NCBI GenBank assembly: GCA_964019165.1
Contig: OZ025270.1
Coordinates: 17,080,659 to 17,144,658 of the forward strand
From: Mastigias papua
Lineage: Eukaryota; Cnidaria; Scyphozoa; Rhizostomeae; Mastigiidae
Direction: 5' to 3'
Length of the DNA: 64,000 nt
In this document: positions 38,158 to 47,294 of the stretch, in pieces
Layout of the letters: each line of letters opens with the position of its first letter
Position numbering within the stretch: position 1 is the first letter of the stretch
Translations under genes and position numbers: made by a program
The notes under the pieces: model-generated
What the model was told of the DNA's origin: nothing
Seen by the model: only the letters and a program-made list of their open reading frames with translations
The model's database searches: none

Positions 38158-38420
38158 TGTTCGCAAGAATTCAATAAAAAAGGTCCACATAGAAAGACTA
38201 TGAAGAAAAATAATCCATCTTCCATTTTGCCAAAAAAACCAAATTGACTTCTCTCGTAAACAACTCAATTTTTTACACTTCCTTTCTTTAACAAACAATA
38301 ACGAGGAAAATGTCTTGCTACTCAACAAAGGAAGCGTCCTTCTTTAATCGGCAAGGGTTCAACAACCAATGAGACCCTTGTGCCCATAAACAACAATAAC
38401 TGCATTGTTCCTCTTGCACA
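38158..38420 (-). repeat. BEL/Pao 5' LTR
   Basis: This 263-bp copy is the 5' LTR because the coding strand is minus and the primer binding site lies just left of it. It differs from the other LTR by about 25-30 substitutions and small gaps counted by eye, which indicates long residence since insertion. Confidence 0.93.
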
Positions 38421-38987
38421 CTCTCAATATAAATATTAAGTTACAATCTATCAATATACAATCCATTTATTTATTTATTTAAGTTTATAACTATATACTT
38501 AACTAATATGCTGAATCTTGTCTTTATACATAACTATGGGAAGAGCTAGTAGAGACAAAAAAGTACAACGTAGACATTGAATTTTATTGAGTAACAAAGA
38601 TATGAAAATATCAAAGAAAAAGACTTGATTTTTTCTTCTGCCATTCTGTATTATATTCTAACTCCTTATTAATGACATCATCTACAGAAAGACAAAGAAA
38701 AAGTCAATTGAAAAAGAGATTGCAATCACAAATGATATAATAATGAAATAATAGAATAATGAACAAGGTAATAAGGCAAATAGATTGCAAAACAAACAGA
38801 ATTAATTCGAAAACAACAGGATAAATACTGCAGCTCCTTAGAGAGAAGCCTTAGTGTAAACAAACCAAAACAACAGAGGAGCAAATATACTTACCAAATA
38901 TTAGTTGAATTACCCCAAGAAAGTTAGGCCACTTGATGACCATATTGAAAAACAACAACAAAATACATCCAAAGGTAGGCTCCAATT
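38421..38987. other. AT-rich non-coding stretch, no gene seen
   Basis: AT-rich DNA beyond the BEL element with a short TTTA microsatellite at about 38465-38480. No open frame of interest and no further LTR sequence were recognised. Confidence 0.7.
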
Positions 38988-39087
38988 AGAATGTCAAACA
39001 ATTGTCCAAATCAGAATGTCAAACAATTGTCCAAATCAGAATGTCAAACAATTGTCCAAATCAGAATGTCAAACAATTGTCCAAATC
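38988..39087. repeat. 25-bp tandem repeat, 4 perfect copies
   Basis: Four identical 25-bp units begin at 38988, 39013, 39038 and 39063. The unit contains CAAACAATTGTCC, with a CAATTG palindrome. Perfect identity implies recent expansion, or an assembly feature. Confidence 0.97.
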
Positions 39088-39179
39088 ATGAAGATTGAGG
39101 CTATATTATTGAAATATTTGCTAATTACAACCAAAGATTATTCTCAAGAGGGGAACCTTTGTTACCTGGCACTAAATTA

Positions 39180-40110
39180 GCTAGAATTTCTCAAAAACTT
39201 GGCTATATCCTTGCCAAATTTGTGACAAAACAAAAAAAGATGTATACCAAGGAGAAGTCCACAAAATAATTCATCAAAACCTTGTCGAAATCACTACAAA
39301 GTTAGGCTATATCCCCGAAATTTTTTGCGACGATTGAGCACCAAAGAGAAACTCAAAATAAATTATCACATACCTGTCAATATGCCTACAAGCTCAGGTT
39401 ATATCCTTGCAATACTTTTACGAAACAACTAAAGATTTAGCGCCAAAGAGTAGCCCTAAATAAGTAATCAAAAACCTGCTAAAATGTCTACAAATCTAGG
39501 CACTATACTTGCAAATTTGTGAAAAGATAACCAACAGTTGTACATCAAAGAGACCATTCCAAATAATTCATCAAACTCTTGTCAAAATATCTACAAACAT
39601 AGGATATATCCTTGCAATTTTGTGATAAAACAATCAACGGTTGTACACCAAAGAGAGCACTCTAAATAACTGATGACAATCTTGGCAAACTCACAAAAAT
39701 TTAAGCTATATCTTTGCAATTTTTTGACGATTGAAAACCAAAGAGAAGCCCCAAATAAATCATGAAAAGCATGCCAAAATGTGTAAAAACCTAGGCTATA
39801 TTCTTGCAATATTGTGACGAAACAACTACAGATTGTACACCAAAGAGAAGCCACCCACATAAATCATCAAGCATCTGCCAAAATGTCTAAAAATTCAGGT
39901 TATATCCTAGCAACTTTATTGTGAAATAAATAACGGATTTACACCAAAGGGAAGACCCAAATTAAATCATCAAACATCTGCCAAAATATCGACAAACTTA
40001 GGCAATATCCTTTGTGACGAAATAACTAAAGAATGTACACTAGAGAGAAGCCCCAAATAAATCATCAAACATCTGCCAAAATGTCTAAAAACCTACAATA
40101 GTCGCCAAAA
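39180..40110. repeat. Decayed ~102-bp tandem repeat, about 9 copies, sharing the satellite core
   Basis: Core motifs resembling AGGCTATATCCTTGCAAT recur at about 39201, 39304, 39397, 39498, 39601, 39703, 39791, 39897 and 40001, spaced 88 to 106 bp. Each is followed by a GTGACGAAACAACTAAAG-like segment, then CACCAAAGAGAAGCC, AAATAAATCATCAAAC and TGCCAAAATGTCTA. Copies are strongly diverged. The core AGGCTATA-CCTTG is the same as in the 107-bp satellite except for one base, whereas the rest of the unit differs. Confidence 0.88.
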
Positions 40111-40732
40111 GTCCTTGGGACACTTAAAAAACGAAAGAAGAAACAGATAAAAAACCACTTTCCTCTACATATTGTCATAGTTGCTACAAACATGCACCCC
40201 CCTTCCCCCTTAAACAATGTTGGTTCGCTTGTGGGACACTTGAAGTTGGCGTGCACGCTAAATTTTCCCAGTATCACAGGTACTTCTCCAGAAAACCAAC
40301 ATTGTTCTGATAATAACTATATTCAGGGAAGAAGTACAGGAGTTGGCACAATAACAAGAGGTTGAACTTGCAGTTCATGCAGAAAACACTACATATGAAT
40401 CACCACTGCCGACTGCAAAGAACCCGATAAAAGATCTGCGTTGAGATTACAATATATAATCAAACTAAAACTCTTTAAACGAGAGTCTTATGACATATGA
40501 TCTAACTTATGACTGTTGAGATGACTTGTTAGTCTCTATCTGTTTTGTAATATTGGGGGGGGGAGTACTCATTGGAGAGGGGGGTTCTCATTAGAGAGAA
40601 CACGATAATAAAAATTTCAGATCTATTTTCGAGCGCATCATCAGTATGACAAATGAAATAATGAACAAGCTAATAAACTTTGAATAAAATTAGGAGGAAA
40701 TACACAAATACAGATTGTATAAACCTAATGGA
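40111..40732. other. Non-coding stretch with G-rich direct repeats
   Basis: No gene recognised. A run of nine G at about 40555-40563 and a run of six near 40579 lie within two direct repeats (ACTCATTGGAGAG and TCTCATTAGAGAG). These may be the remains of a small transposon, but no inverted termini were found. Confidence 0.6.
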
Positions 40733-41500
40733 AAGAACAGTTCAGGAAGTTACGTAAGAATATGGAAGGATGCGAGATACTTAGATCTGAAGTTGAAGCA
40801 GCTATGGCTGTCATAAAGGTAAGCAAAGCGGCAGGACCATAAGAAATTGTAATACAGACGGTAACAATTTAAGGTGAATTTGAGATCGAGGTGACTGAAG
40901 TCATACACAAAATGTATACCACATGTGAAATAAAAGATAGTCGAAGTAAATCATTTCTTATTGCATTACCAACAAAGCCAGGTGATATTGAATGTGAACT
41001 TCATCGTACTGTCAGCCCGATGAGCAAGGAAACAAAACTTGCACTGAGGATTACAATGAATAGAGAGTGCAAGGAGCAGTGTACAGAAATCCTATATTAC
41101 ACAGTATCTTTAAATCCTATATTAAACTAAAACAAATTGAGTTGACGAAAGAGGGCAGAGAAGCTGATGTCTTTGCCTTTTCGTCTAAGTTATTCCAAAG
41201 TTAGGCCCTTCTATGCAAAAAGTGCCTATGGCCGTGTGATGGTCTCAGTTTTGGGCAGCTTGCTAATCAATGACGGAAATTGTGATGTAAAAATTCAGAG
41301 ATGCATAGGTATAGTAAAGGAATGCTTTCACAAGTTAGCAAAATACTAAAGGACTAAAGCTGGTAATTGCAACGTGGAAAAGAGGGCTGGATTGCTATGC
41401 AATGTCCTATTTTCTATACGCCAGTGAATGCCGGACAACTGAGGAGTCCATGGACAGCGTAAGGTGAAAATGAAGTTTTATGGAAAATGGGAATTGAAAG
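40733..41500 (+). pseudogene. Relic of an RTE-type LINE reverse transcriptase
   Basis: Broken plus-strand RT remains. Around 40790-40850 the reading is EVEAAMAVIKVSKAAGP. From 40880 it continues with VIHKMYTTCEIKDSRSK, FLIALPTKPGDIECELHRT and LALRITMNRE, which parallel the RT blocks around the NxxHR-I motif of RTE elements. After a deletion, 41230-41350 shows LGSLLINDGNCDVKIQRC and 41400-41450 a decayed YxSECWT-like block. These lie further toward the C-terminus in intact elements. The catalytic YADD region is missing. This is a family distinct from the younger RTE copy nearby and on the opposite strand. Confidence 0.8.
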
Positions 41501-41787
41501 AAAATTTTAGCCAGCAAAGCGGCAGTTTGACACTCATGGGATGCATTTCATTTTTTTTTCATTTCATATTATAATATTCAAAATTCCATTAGCACAATAC
41601 ATTACACTATACAAAACGACAGTTAACAATCCACAATACATTTTATGTAACATTGTCTAATCTGCATGAATAATGGAATTTCTTAAAGGAGGACTATCCA
41701 AGTAGTCCGAAAAGAGAACAGACCCCCTCAATTATAAATGATGATTTGCTCTTGCATTCCTATCATATGTTTTCCAGAATTACAAAA

Positions 41788-42028
41788 AACTTAGAATGTG
41801 TTTTCTAAGATGCTTTATAAATGAATATTTAGAAGTTGAATTTCTTAACTCTTCCGGAAGATCATTGCACATTTTTGCTCCCATATAACAAATTGACTTC
41901 AAACCATATTGGAGGCTACTTTTATGAGCGAGGAAGACATCTCCTTGATAAGAATGCCTTGTATGATATTCATGAATGTTTGAGGTACAAGTAAAGAAAT
42001 TATGACATCACATAGGATTAATTTTATT
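41788..42028 (-). pseudogene. Older LINE RT C-terminus, downstream half
   Basis: The frame of the upstream half resumes here after the nested element: NPM, a stop, then CHNFFTCTSNIHEYHTRHS, SLQYGLKSICYMGAKMCNDL and PEELRNSTSKYSFIKHLRK, with a terminal stop near 41789. The order (HTRH, then a YxGAKxWNxLP-like block, then an FKxxLK-like block) is standard for LINE C-termini. One in-frame TGA is present. Confidence 0.87.
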
Positions 42029-45000
42029 CTTCTTCTTCTCTTCTTTTACTGGCTTCTCCTGATTAATCAGGGTCGCCGGTGCGAATCAATCTCCTCCACA
42101 ACTCCCTATCTTCTGCATCAGTCACCTCCAGCCCCTTAATTTTAAGGTCTTCTTCTATACAGTCCATAAAGCGTCGTTTTGGCCTTCCTCTTGATCTTCT
42201 TCCAACTTTTATCCCCATCACTCTCTTGGTCAGTCTCTGTTCCTCACTTCTCCAAACATGTCCAAACCATCTTAATCTCTTCTCTCTCATCTTTTCGCTC
42301 ACCTTTTCTACTCCAAGTTCCTTTCTAACAGTTACATTTTCCACCCTATCCTTTCTTGTAATTCCTCTCATCCACCGTAGCATCCTCATCTCTGCTGTAT
42401 TAGCTTTTTTCTCCTGACATTTAGTTATTGGTAATGCTTCTGTGCCATACAACAAGGCTGGTCTAACTACCACTTTATATATCTTTCCCTTAATATATAG
42501 AGGCACTCTCTTATCGCATAGGATTCCTGACATATTTCTCCACGCATGGCATCCTGCTGCTATCCTCCTCTCTACTTCCCTTGATGCTCCTCCATCTTCC
42601 TGTAGTGTGGACCCCAAGTACTTGAATTCACTCACCCTTTTTAGCTTGACTCCTCTTAATTCTATCTCTCCTTCATCTCTGTGACCTGCTTGCATCTTCA
42701 GATACTCTGTTTTCTCTCTACTAACTTTCAGTCCATAGTCTTCCAATGATCTCCTCCATCCCTCTAATTAGTCTTCTACAGCCTGTCTTTCCTTTCCACA
42801 CAAAACTACATCATCTGCAAACATCATGTTCTCTGGTGCCCTCTTTCTGATATTATCTGTTAGGGTGTCCATTACAATGGTGAAGATAAATGGACTAAGA
42901 GCTGATCCTTGATGCACTCCCACTGTAACTGTAAAGCTCTCACTTCTGCCTGCAGGTGTTCTTATCTGGATTTCACTGTCTTTGTACATATCCTGGATGA
43001 CTTTAATATACTTTTCTGGTACTTTCTTTATCCTCAAACAATTCCAGACTTCACTTCTAGGTATTCTGTCATATGCTTTTTCTAGGTCTATAAACACAAG
43101 ATGTAGGTTTGTATTCCCTTCTCTGTGTTTTTCTATTAACTGCCTTATTGAAAATATTGGGTCTGATGTGCTTCTTCCTGGCATGAATCCAAATTGCTCT
43201 TTAGATACTCCTACCTCTTCCCTTAGCCTTCTATCAATAATCCTCTCCAATAATTTCATCGTGTGTGACATTAACTTTATTCCACGGTAATTTCTGCATT
43301 CTTGTATGTCTCCCTTTTTCTTGAAGATGGGTACTAACACACTCTTTCTCCATTCATCTGGCATCTTTCCTGTTTCCCACACTTTTCCATATAATTTGGT
43401 TAGCCACTCAATTCCTTCTCTACCTAGGCACTTCCAGGCCTCAATGGGAATATTGTCTGGTCCTACTGCTCTATTATTTTTCATCTTTCTCATTGCATCT
43501 CTCACTTCCTCTTCACTAATATCCTGTACATCTCTTATTTCTCTTTGCTGCACATCTCTTTGAATCCTATCATTCTCCACATTTACTAACTCTTCAAAGT
43601 ACTCCTTCCATCGTCCTTTGATTTTATCATCATCCAACAGCACTTCACCATCTTTGTTTTTAATGCACCTAATTTGTGACACATCTTCTGACCTTTTCTT
43701 TCTGCACTTAGCTATTCTGATTGCTGTATTCACTCCACCCTGCTCTTCCAAGCTTTTGTACATGTCCCTATATGCAATCCATTTTGCTCTTGCTACTGCT
43801 TTCTTTGCTAGTTTATTGGCTTGTATGTACTCTTTCTTGCTTTCTTCTGTTCCCAATCTATATTTTCCCCTCTTTTTCTCTTTCTTCCATTTGATTGCCT
43901 CTTGCAATTCATCATTCCACCACCAATTTTCCTTCTCCACCATCACCTTACCACAAGTCACTCCAAGTAATCTTTCTGCACACTCTCTCATAAATTTACT
44001 TGTCTCACTCCAGTTAGCCTCTATTTGCTTCTTCAGGTGCTCTTTCATTTCCAGGTAGAAGGCTTCCTTTTTTTCTTCAATCTTCAAATTCCACCACTTT
44101 GTCTTCTTTTCTGTTGACATGCTTGAGATCTTCTTTTGCATCCAACTAACTATAGCTACTACTGGTCTGTGTTGTTTTGCCACATAATCCCCCGGTATCA
44201 CTTTGCAATCCTACACACTCTTTAGGTCTGACTTTCGACACATAAGGTAATCAATTTGTGTTTTGTGTTGGCCACTGCTGTATGTTATTAGTTTATTAAT
44301 TTCTTTCTTGAAGTAGGTATTCACAATTGCTAGGCTTTCAGCTTTTGCAAAACTAATTATTCTTTCTCCTTCCTCATTTCTGATTCCCATTCTACAATTA
44401 CCCATACATTTCTCATTTCCCTTGTTACCCAATCCTACATGTCCATTTAAGTCTCCTCCAATCCAGATCTTTTCTCTTCCTTGCATTACCTGTGTCATTT
44501 CTTCCCAGAATGCCTCCTTCTCTTCTTCATCACAGCCAACCTGTTGTGCATATGCTGATACAATCTTACAAACCTCTTTTCCAATTAACACTCTCAAGGA
44601 CATCACTCTATCAGATACTCTTTTTACCCATATCACATTTTCTTTTAGCTCTTTGTCTAAGATTACTCCAACTCCATGTCTTTTATTGTGAACTCCTGAG
44701 TAAAAGAGCTTATATCCATCTCCAATCTCCTTAGCCTTAGCGCCTTTGCATTTTGTCTCTTGAACACACATAATATTCATGCCTCTTTTTTCCATCATCT
44801 TTACCAACTCTATGCTTTTTCCTGTCATGCTTCCCACATTCAGTGTGGGTATTTTTAGCCTTCTGATTTGTCGCAGACTTCTAGCTTTGGTTCTCTGAGC
44901 TAGCTTCTTTAGCCTTATTCGCTCTTGATAAGGTAGCCGTCGCCCATTTATCACAGTCTCACGGCGATCAGACTGTGCGTCGTTTACGGAGTACGCCCTA

Positions 45001-45148
45001 GCCCTCAAATCCTTCCTCTTAATTCGCTTCTTTCATAAATTTGGCAGCTCTTTTTTACTGGCCGGATGCCCTTCCTGACACCAAACCCTCCTCCTTTATC
45101 CAGGCTTGGGACTGGCTAGGTGCCCACATTGTCTGTGTGGCCCTAGGC
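42029..45148 (-). mobile_element. Near-full-length RTE-type LINE with 14-bp target duplication
   Basis: A 3120-bp minus-strand insertion flanked by the identical 14-mer GGATTAATTTTATT at 42015-42028 and 45149-45162. The 5' leader contains CAGTCCCAAGCCTGGATAAA and GGAGGAGGGTTTGGTGTC, which I recall as a conserved leader of invertebrate RTE elements; this suggests the 5' end is present. The 3' end, just after the ORF, is a short (GAA)n-like tract with almost no UTR, as in RTE elements. There is one long ORF with endonuclease then RT. Confidence 0.93.
42063..45008 (-). pseudogene. RTE ORF2: AP endonuclease plus reverse transcriptase, two in-frame stops
   Basis: One frame of 982 codons interrupted only by TAG at 44211-44213 and TAA at 42768-42770. 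The endonuclease, which nicks target DNA, shows TLNVGSMTG, CVQETKCK (catalytic Glu), IWIGGDLNGHVG, TQIDYLMCRK and, past the first stop, DCKVIPGDYVAKQHRP with the expected His. The RT shows NNRAVGPDNIPIEAWK, RNYRGIKLMS, FIDLEKAYDRIP, GVHQGSALSPFIF and the catalytic FADDVVL just before the second stop. The C-terminal part has RLRWFGHVWR and RRSRGRPKRRF, typical of RTE. No in-frame ATG was seen at the expected start. The second stop could be a single C-to-T change from CAA. Confidence 0.93.
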
Positions 45149-45390
45149 GGATTAATTTTATTAATTGATTCAAATACAAAACTAAGGGTTTTTAATTGAA
45201 ACACGTCCTGCAGTCTTAGGAGCATGAGGGCTCTAAATATTAGAAGTGCATGAGGCCTAGGATGTTCACGTAAAATTGCTTTTTGCAGTTTAAATATTGG
45301 TTGAATATATGAAGCAGATGTTTGGCCCCATACAATAATGCCATATTGTAAAAAGGACATAAATAATGAATTGTAAACATTGATCAAAGT
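45149..45390 (-). pseudogene. Older LINE RT C-terminus, upstream half
   Basis: The minus strand reads LINVYNSLFMSFLQYGIIVWG, then IQPIFKLQKAILRE and LKTLSFVFESINKIN. This is the typical region downstream of the RT catalytic core in CR1/L2/Jockey-like LINEs (YGIIVWG, followed by LQKKAIR and LKTLxFVF). The reading stops matching exactly at the RTE target-site duplication. Confidence 0.87.
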
Positions 45391-45400
45391 GCATAAAACG

Positions 45401-46028
45401 AGGAAAAGCAGAAGGAAAAAAAAGGATGGAATATTTTAGAAGTTTGAGCACGTGGATGGTAGAATGTGTACCACAAGGGTAATCAGCGAGAGTCTGAAAG
45501 AGATAGATCCATTGAACAAAGCAAAGGAAGCTGTGGGCAGACATAATCGCTCACGTCTTGAAGGGCCATGACATACAAGAAGAACACGAATGGAAAGAAG
45601 AGGAAATTGATAAATAACATGAATAACTATTCCTTTCTTCAGCAGTTGACAGAAAATGAAAATCTAGTTTCCGCAAAACCAACATAGGATTATGTTGAAA
45701 ATATCTTCATTTTGGTAATTCCACAAAAATTACTTAATTTTTGGAAAATACTTATGTGACCCAGCTCAGACCTTTCTCAAATTTTCAGCATAAACTGCTT
45801 ATTTCCCAAGGTTATGCTTTTTAAGAGTTCTAAACAAACCAGTTCTCAGCAGGTCCATGACATATAGTGTAAATCGTTAACAAAGGTTTTAAAACTTGCC
45901 AGGTTGAAGGAGCTACTTACAATCTGTTTGTTTTGAAAGTTAGAATACCTACGCAGCCGATCGGTAGCTAAAGCAAGCTTAAAACTGAGACATCTTGTCA
46001 GATATTGTTGCTCTGCAAATCGAACCTT
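45401..46028. other. Unassigned stretch with one exon-like minus-strand fragment
   Basis: No confirmed gene. On the minus strand, about 46013 to 45925, a short frame reads EQQYLTRCLSFKLALATDRL then RRYSNFQNKQ, directly followed by GTAAGTAG, a good splice-donor match, and preceded by TTTGCAG. It could be a small exon, or a relic of the basic linker found between endonuclease and RT in some LINEs. The MITE at 46029 begins only 15 bp away. Confidence 0.45.
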
Positions 46029-46760
46029 GGGGTCATTCATTTAGTACGTACGCACGAAGGGGGGGAGGGGGGGTCAAGCAAATGCGTACGAATGCGTACA
46101 AGGGGGGAGGGGGGTTGACACATGAAGTACGTACGCAAAGCAAAAAATTATTAGCTTTTTGCATACATCCTGCAACAATTAATTAATGAAGTACATATTC
46201 AGGTGAAATTACTTCTAGTACAGGGGTGTCAAGTTTACGGCCCTCAGGCCGAATCCGACAATGTGGCCCCTAGGAATTTTGAATAAACTGAAACCTAGCG
46301 ATATTTTTCCCATTGTAATAGCGGCATTTACTAGTGGCATTTACAAGGCTGAACACCCAGTTTTTCGCCGTTGCCTAGCGTGCCAGATAGGAAACATGCG
46401 ATGAGATATGTATATTTGAAAGCCCCATATTACCTAGCCCTCTCGGGTTCCGTCAAACTACCAGGCCATTGTGGCGCCATATTATACCCTATGTGGCCAT
46501 TTGTTTGAACAGCACTACAGATTTTTCATGAAAAATACATTTGAAGTGATCATTTTAATGTCTCGTGAAAGCTTAAAAAGTCTTTCTCCGTGGTTTTAGA
46601 TGCCTAGAAACATTCTGTTAGAGATGGGAGGGGGGGGTCAAACAACCAAGAGTACGTACGCAAAAGGGGGGTGAGTATCAAGCGTACGTGTGCATACGAG
46701 GGGGGAGGGGGGGATCAAATTTTAGCCAATTTAGAGCGTACGTACTAATTGAATGACCCC
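46029..46760. mobile_element. G-rich inverted-repeat element (MITE-like), 732 bp
   Basis: Terminal inverted repeats of 25 bp, 46029-46053 and 46736-46760, differ at one position; they begin GGGGTCATTCA and end TAGTACGTACGC. The flanking trinucleotide CTT is present on both sides and could be a 3-bp target duplication. No transposase is encoded. Internally the plus strand carries repeated modules of GCGTACG next to long G-runs: G7-A-G7 at 46059-46073, G6-A-G6 at 46102-46114, G3-A-G8 at 46626-46637, G7 at 46666-46672 and G6-A-G7 at 46700-46713. A hAT-like terminus lies inside it. The superfamily is not determined. Confidence 0.85.
46221..46300 (+). mobile_element. Terminus of a hAT-like transposon, nested
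   Basis: Starts CAGGGGTGTCAAGTTTACGG and continues with GCCCTCAGGCCGAATCCG and GTGGCCCC. This is the familiar terminal pattern of non-autonomous hAT elements (CAGGGGTGTCAAA, then GGCCC and GGCC repeats). A decayed opposite end may be the GTTTGAACAGCACTACAG at about 46504-46520, but no 8-bp target duplication could be confirmed. Confidence 0.6.
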
Positions 46761-46919
46761 CTTTGAAGCCAACGTAGGTCAACAGTAACTTAATTGAACA
46801 AATAGATTCTTGATCAAAGAAAAAGGAAAAAGCTAAATGTCAAATAATAAAATTTGTTTATACGCCTTGTCATCTAATTTTGTTCTTCGTTGTCAATGGT
46901 ATGACCACGCACACTATAT
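46761..46919. other. Spacer between two related inverted-repeat elements
   Basis: About 160 bp of unique-looking DNA separates the two G-rich elements. No feature recognised. Confidence 0.6.
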
Positions 46920-47294
46920 GGGGGTGTCCAGGAAGTATGTACACTTTGAAAGTCTAGGGGTGGGTAAGTCAAAGAGCGTACGTACTATGGCGTGCTTAAC
47001 TGATAAGCCTGCTTATTGTGCAAGCTGAGGGAAAGACAGGCAAAATGCCACAAAATGAAAATATTGAAACACTTACTTCAGACAAGTGAGAACTTATGGG
47101 ATATTTTGCTCATTTTGTGAAAAACTTCTGCTAAAAATGGGCAATATTTTTCAAGAGATATCACCGAAAACTTTGTACGCTCGTACAGGGGGTGGTTTGG
47201 TTGATTAAGTCGAAAGCGTACTCGTGTGTACACGGTGTGGGGGTTTGGTCAAAAATGGGATGATTTTGGGCGTATGTACTTTCTGGATGATCCC
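46920..47294. mobile_element. Second, related inverted-repeat element, ~375 bp
   Basis: The left end GGGGGTGTCCAGGAAGTATG (from 46920) and the inverse of the right end (47269-47294, starting GGGATCATCCAGAAAGTACA) match imperfectly over about 25 bp. The pattern GGG-T-TCCAG-AAGTA-TAC is like that of the upstream 732-bp element (GGGGTCATTCA...AGTACGTACGC). Internal GCGTACG and G-rich segments (GGGGTGGG, GGGGGTGG, GTGGGGG) are again on the plus strand. No coding capacity. It is probably a diverged subfamily of the same transposon group. Confidence 0.65.

Larger units (their letters stand above)
31989..38420 (-). mobile_element. BEL/Pao LTR retrotransposon, full length but degenerate
   Basis: A 6432-bp minus-strand element with two LTRs of 264 and 263 bp, each beginning TGTTCG and ending GCACA on the plus strand. 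The domain order gag, zinc knuckle, aspartic protease, RT, RNase H, integrase, DUF5641 is that of the BEL/Pao superfamily. A primer binding site lies next to the 5' (right-hand) LTR. Flanking pentamers CTATC (left) and CTCTC (right) could be a decayed target duplication. The internal frame is broken by several stops and frameshifts, and the LTRs match only at roughly 90% by eye, so the copy is old and dead. It lies about 22 bp past the satellite edge, not inside the array. Confidence 0.95.
41546..45400 (-). mobile_element. Older LINE 3' fragment (CR1/L2-like), split by a nested RTE element
   Basis: Two halves of one minus-strand LINE C-terminus, 45149-45400 and 41546-42028, become continuous if the RTE at 42029-45148 is removed. 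The 3' flank contains a perfect hairpin on the minus strand, GGACTACTTGGATAGTCC (41691-41708, 6-bp stem and 6-nt loop), and ends near a TTTCATTTTTTTTTCATTTC tract (about 41544-41563) that may be the element's 3' tail. Only the last part of the element survives; its 5' limit near 45400 is unclear. Confidence 0.85.

Noticed and set aside
38062..38328. 88-codon minus-strand frame across the BEL 5' LTR
   Set aside because: It is LTR sequence; the matching region of the other LTR is open only in pieces. LTRs are not expected to encode protein.
42079..44734. Several plus-strand frames of 80-146 codons rich in Ser, Leu and Pro
   Set aside because: They are antisense shadows of the RTE ORF2 on the minus strand.
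46500..46520. Right end of the hAT-like element
   Set aside because: The terminus is too diverged and no 8-bp duplication could be matched, so only the left end was annotated.
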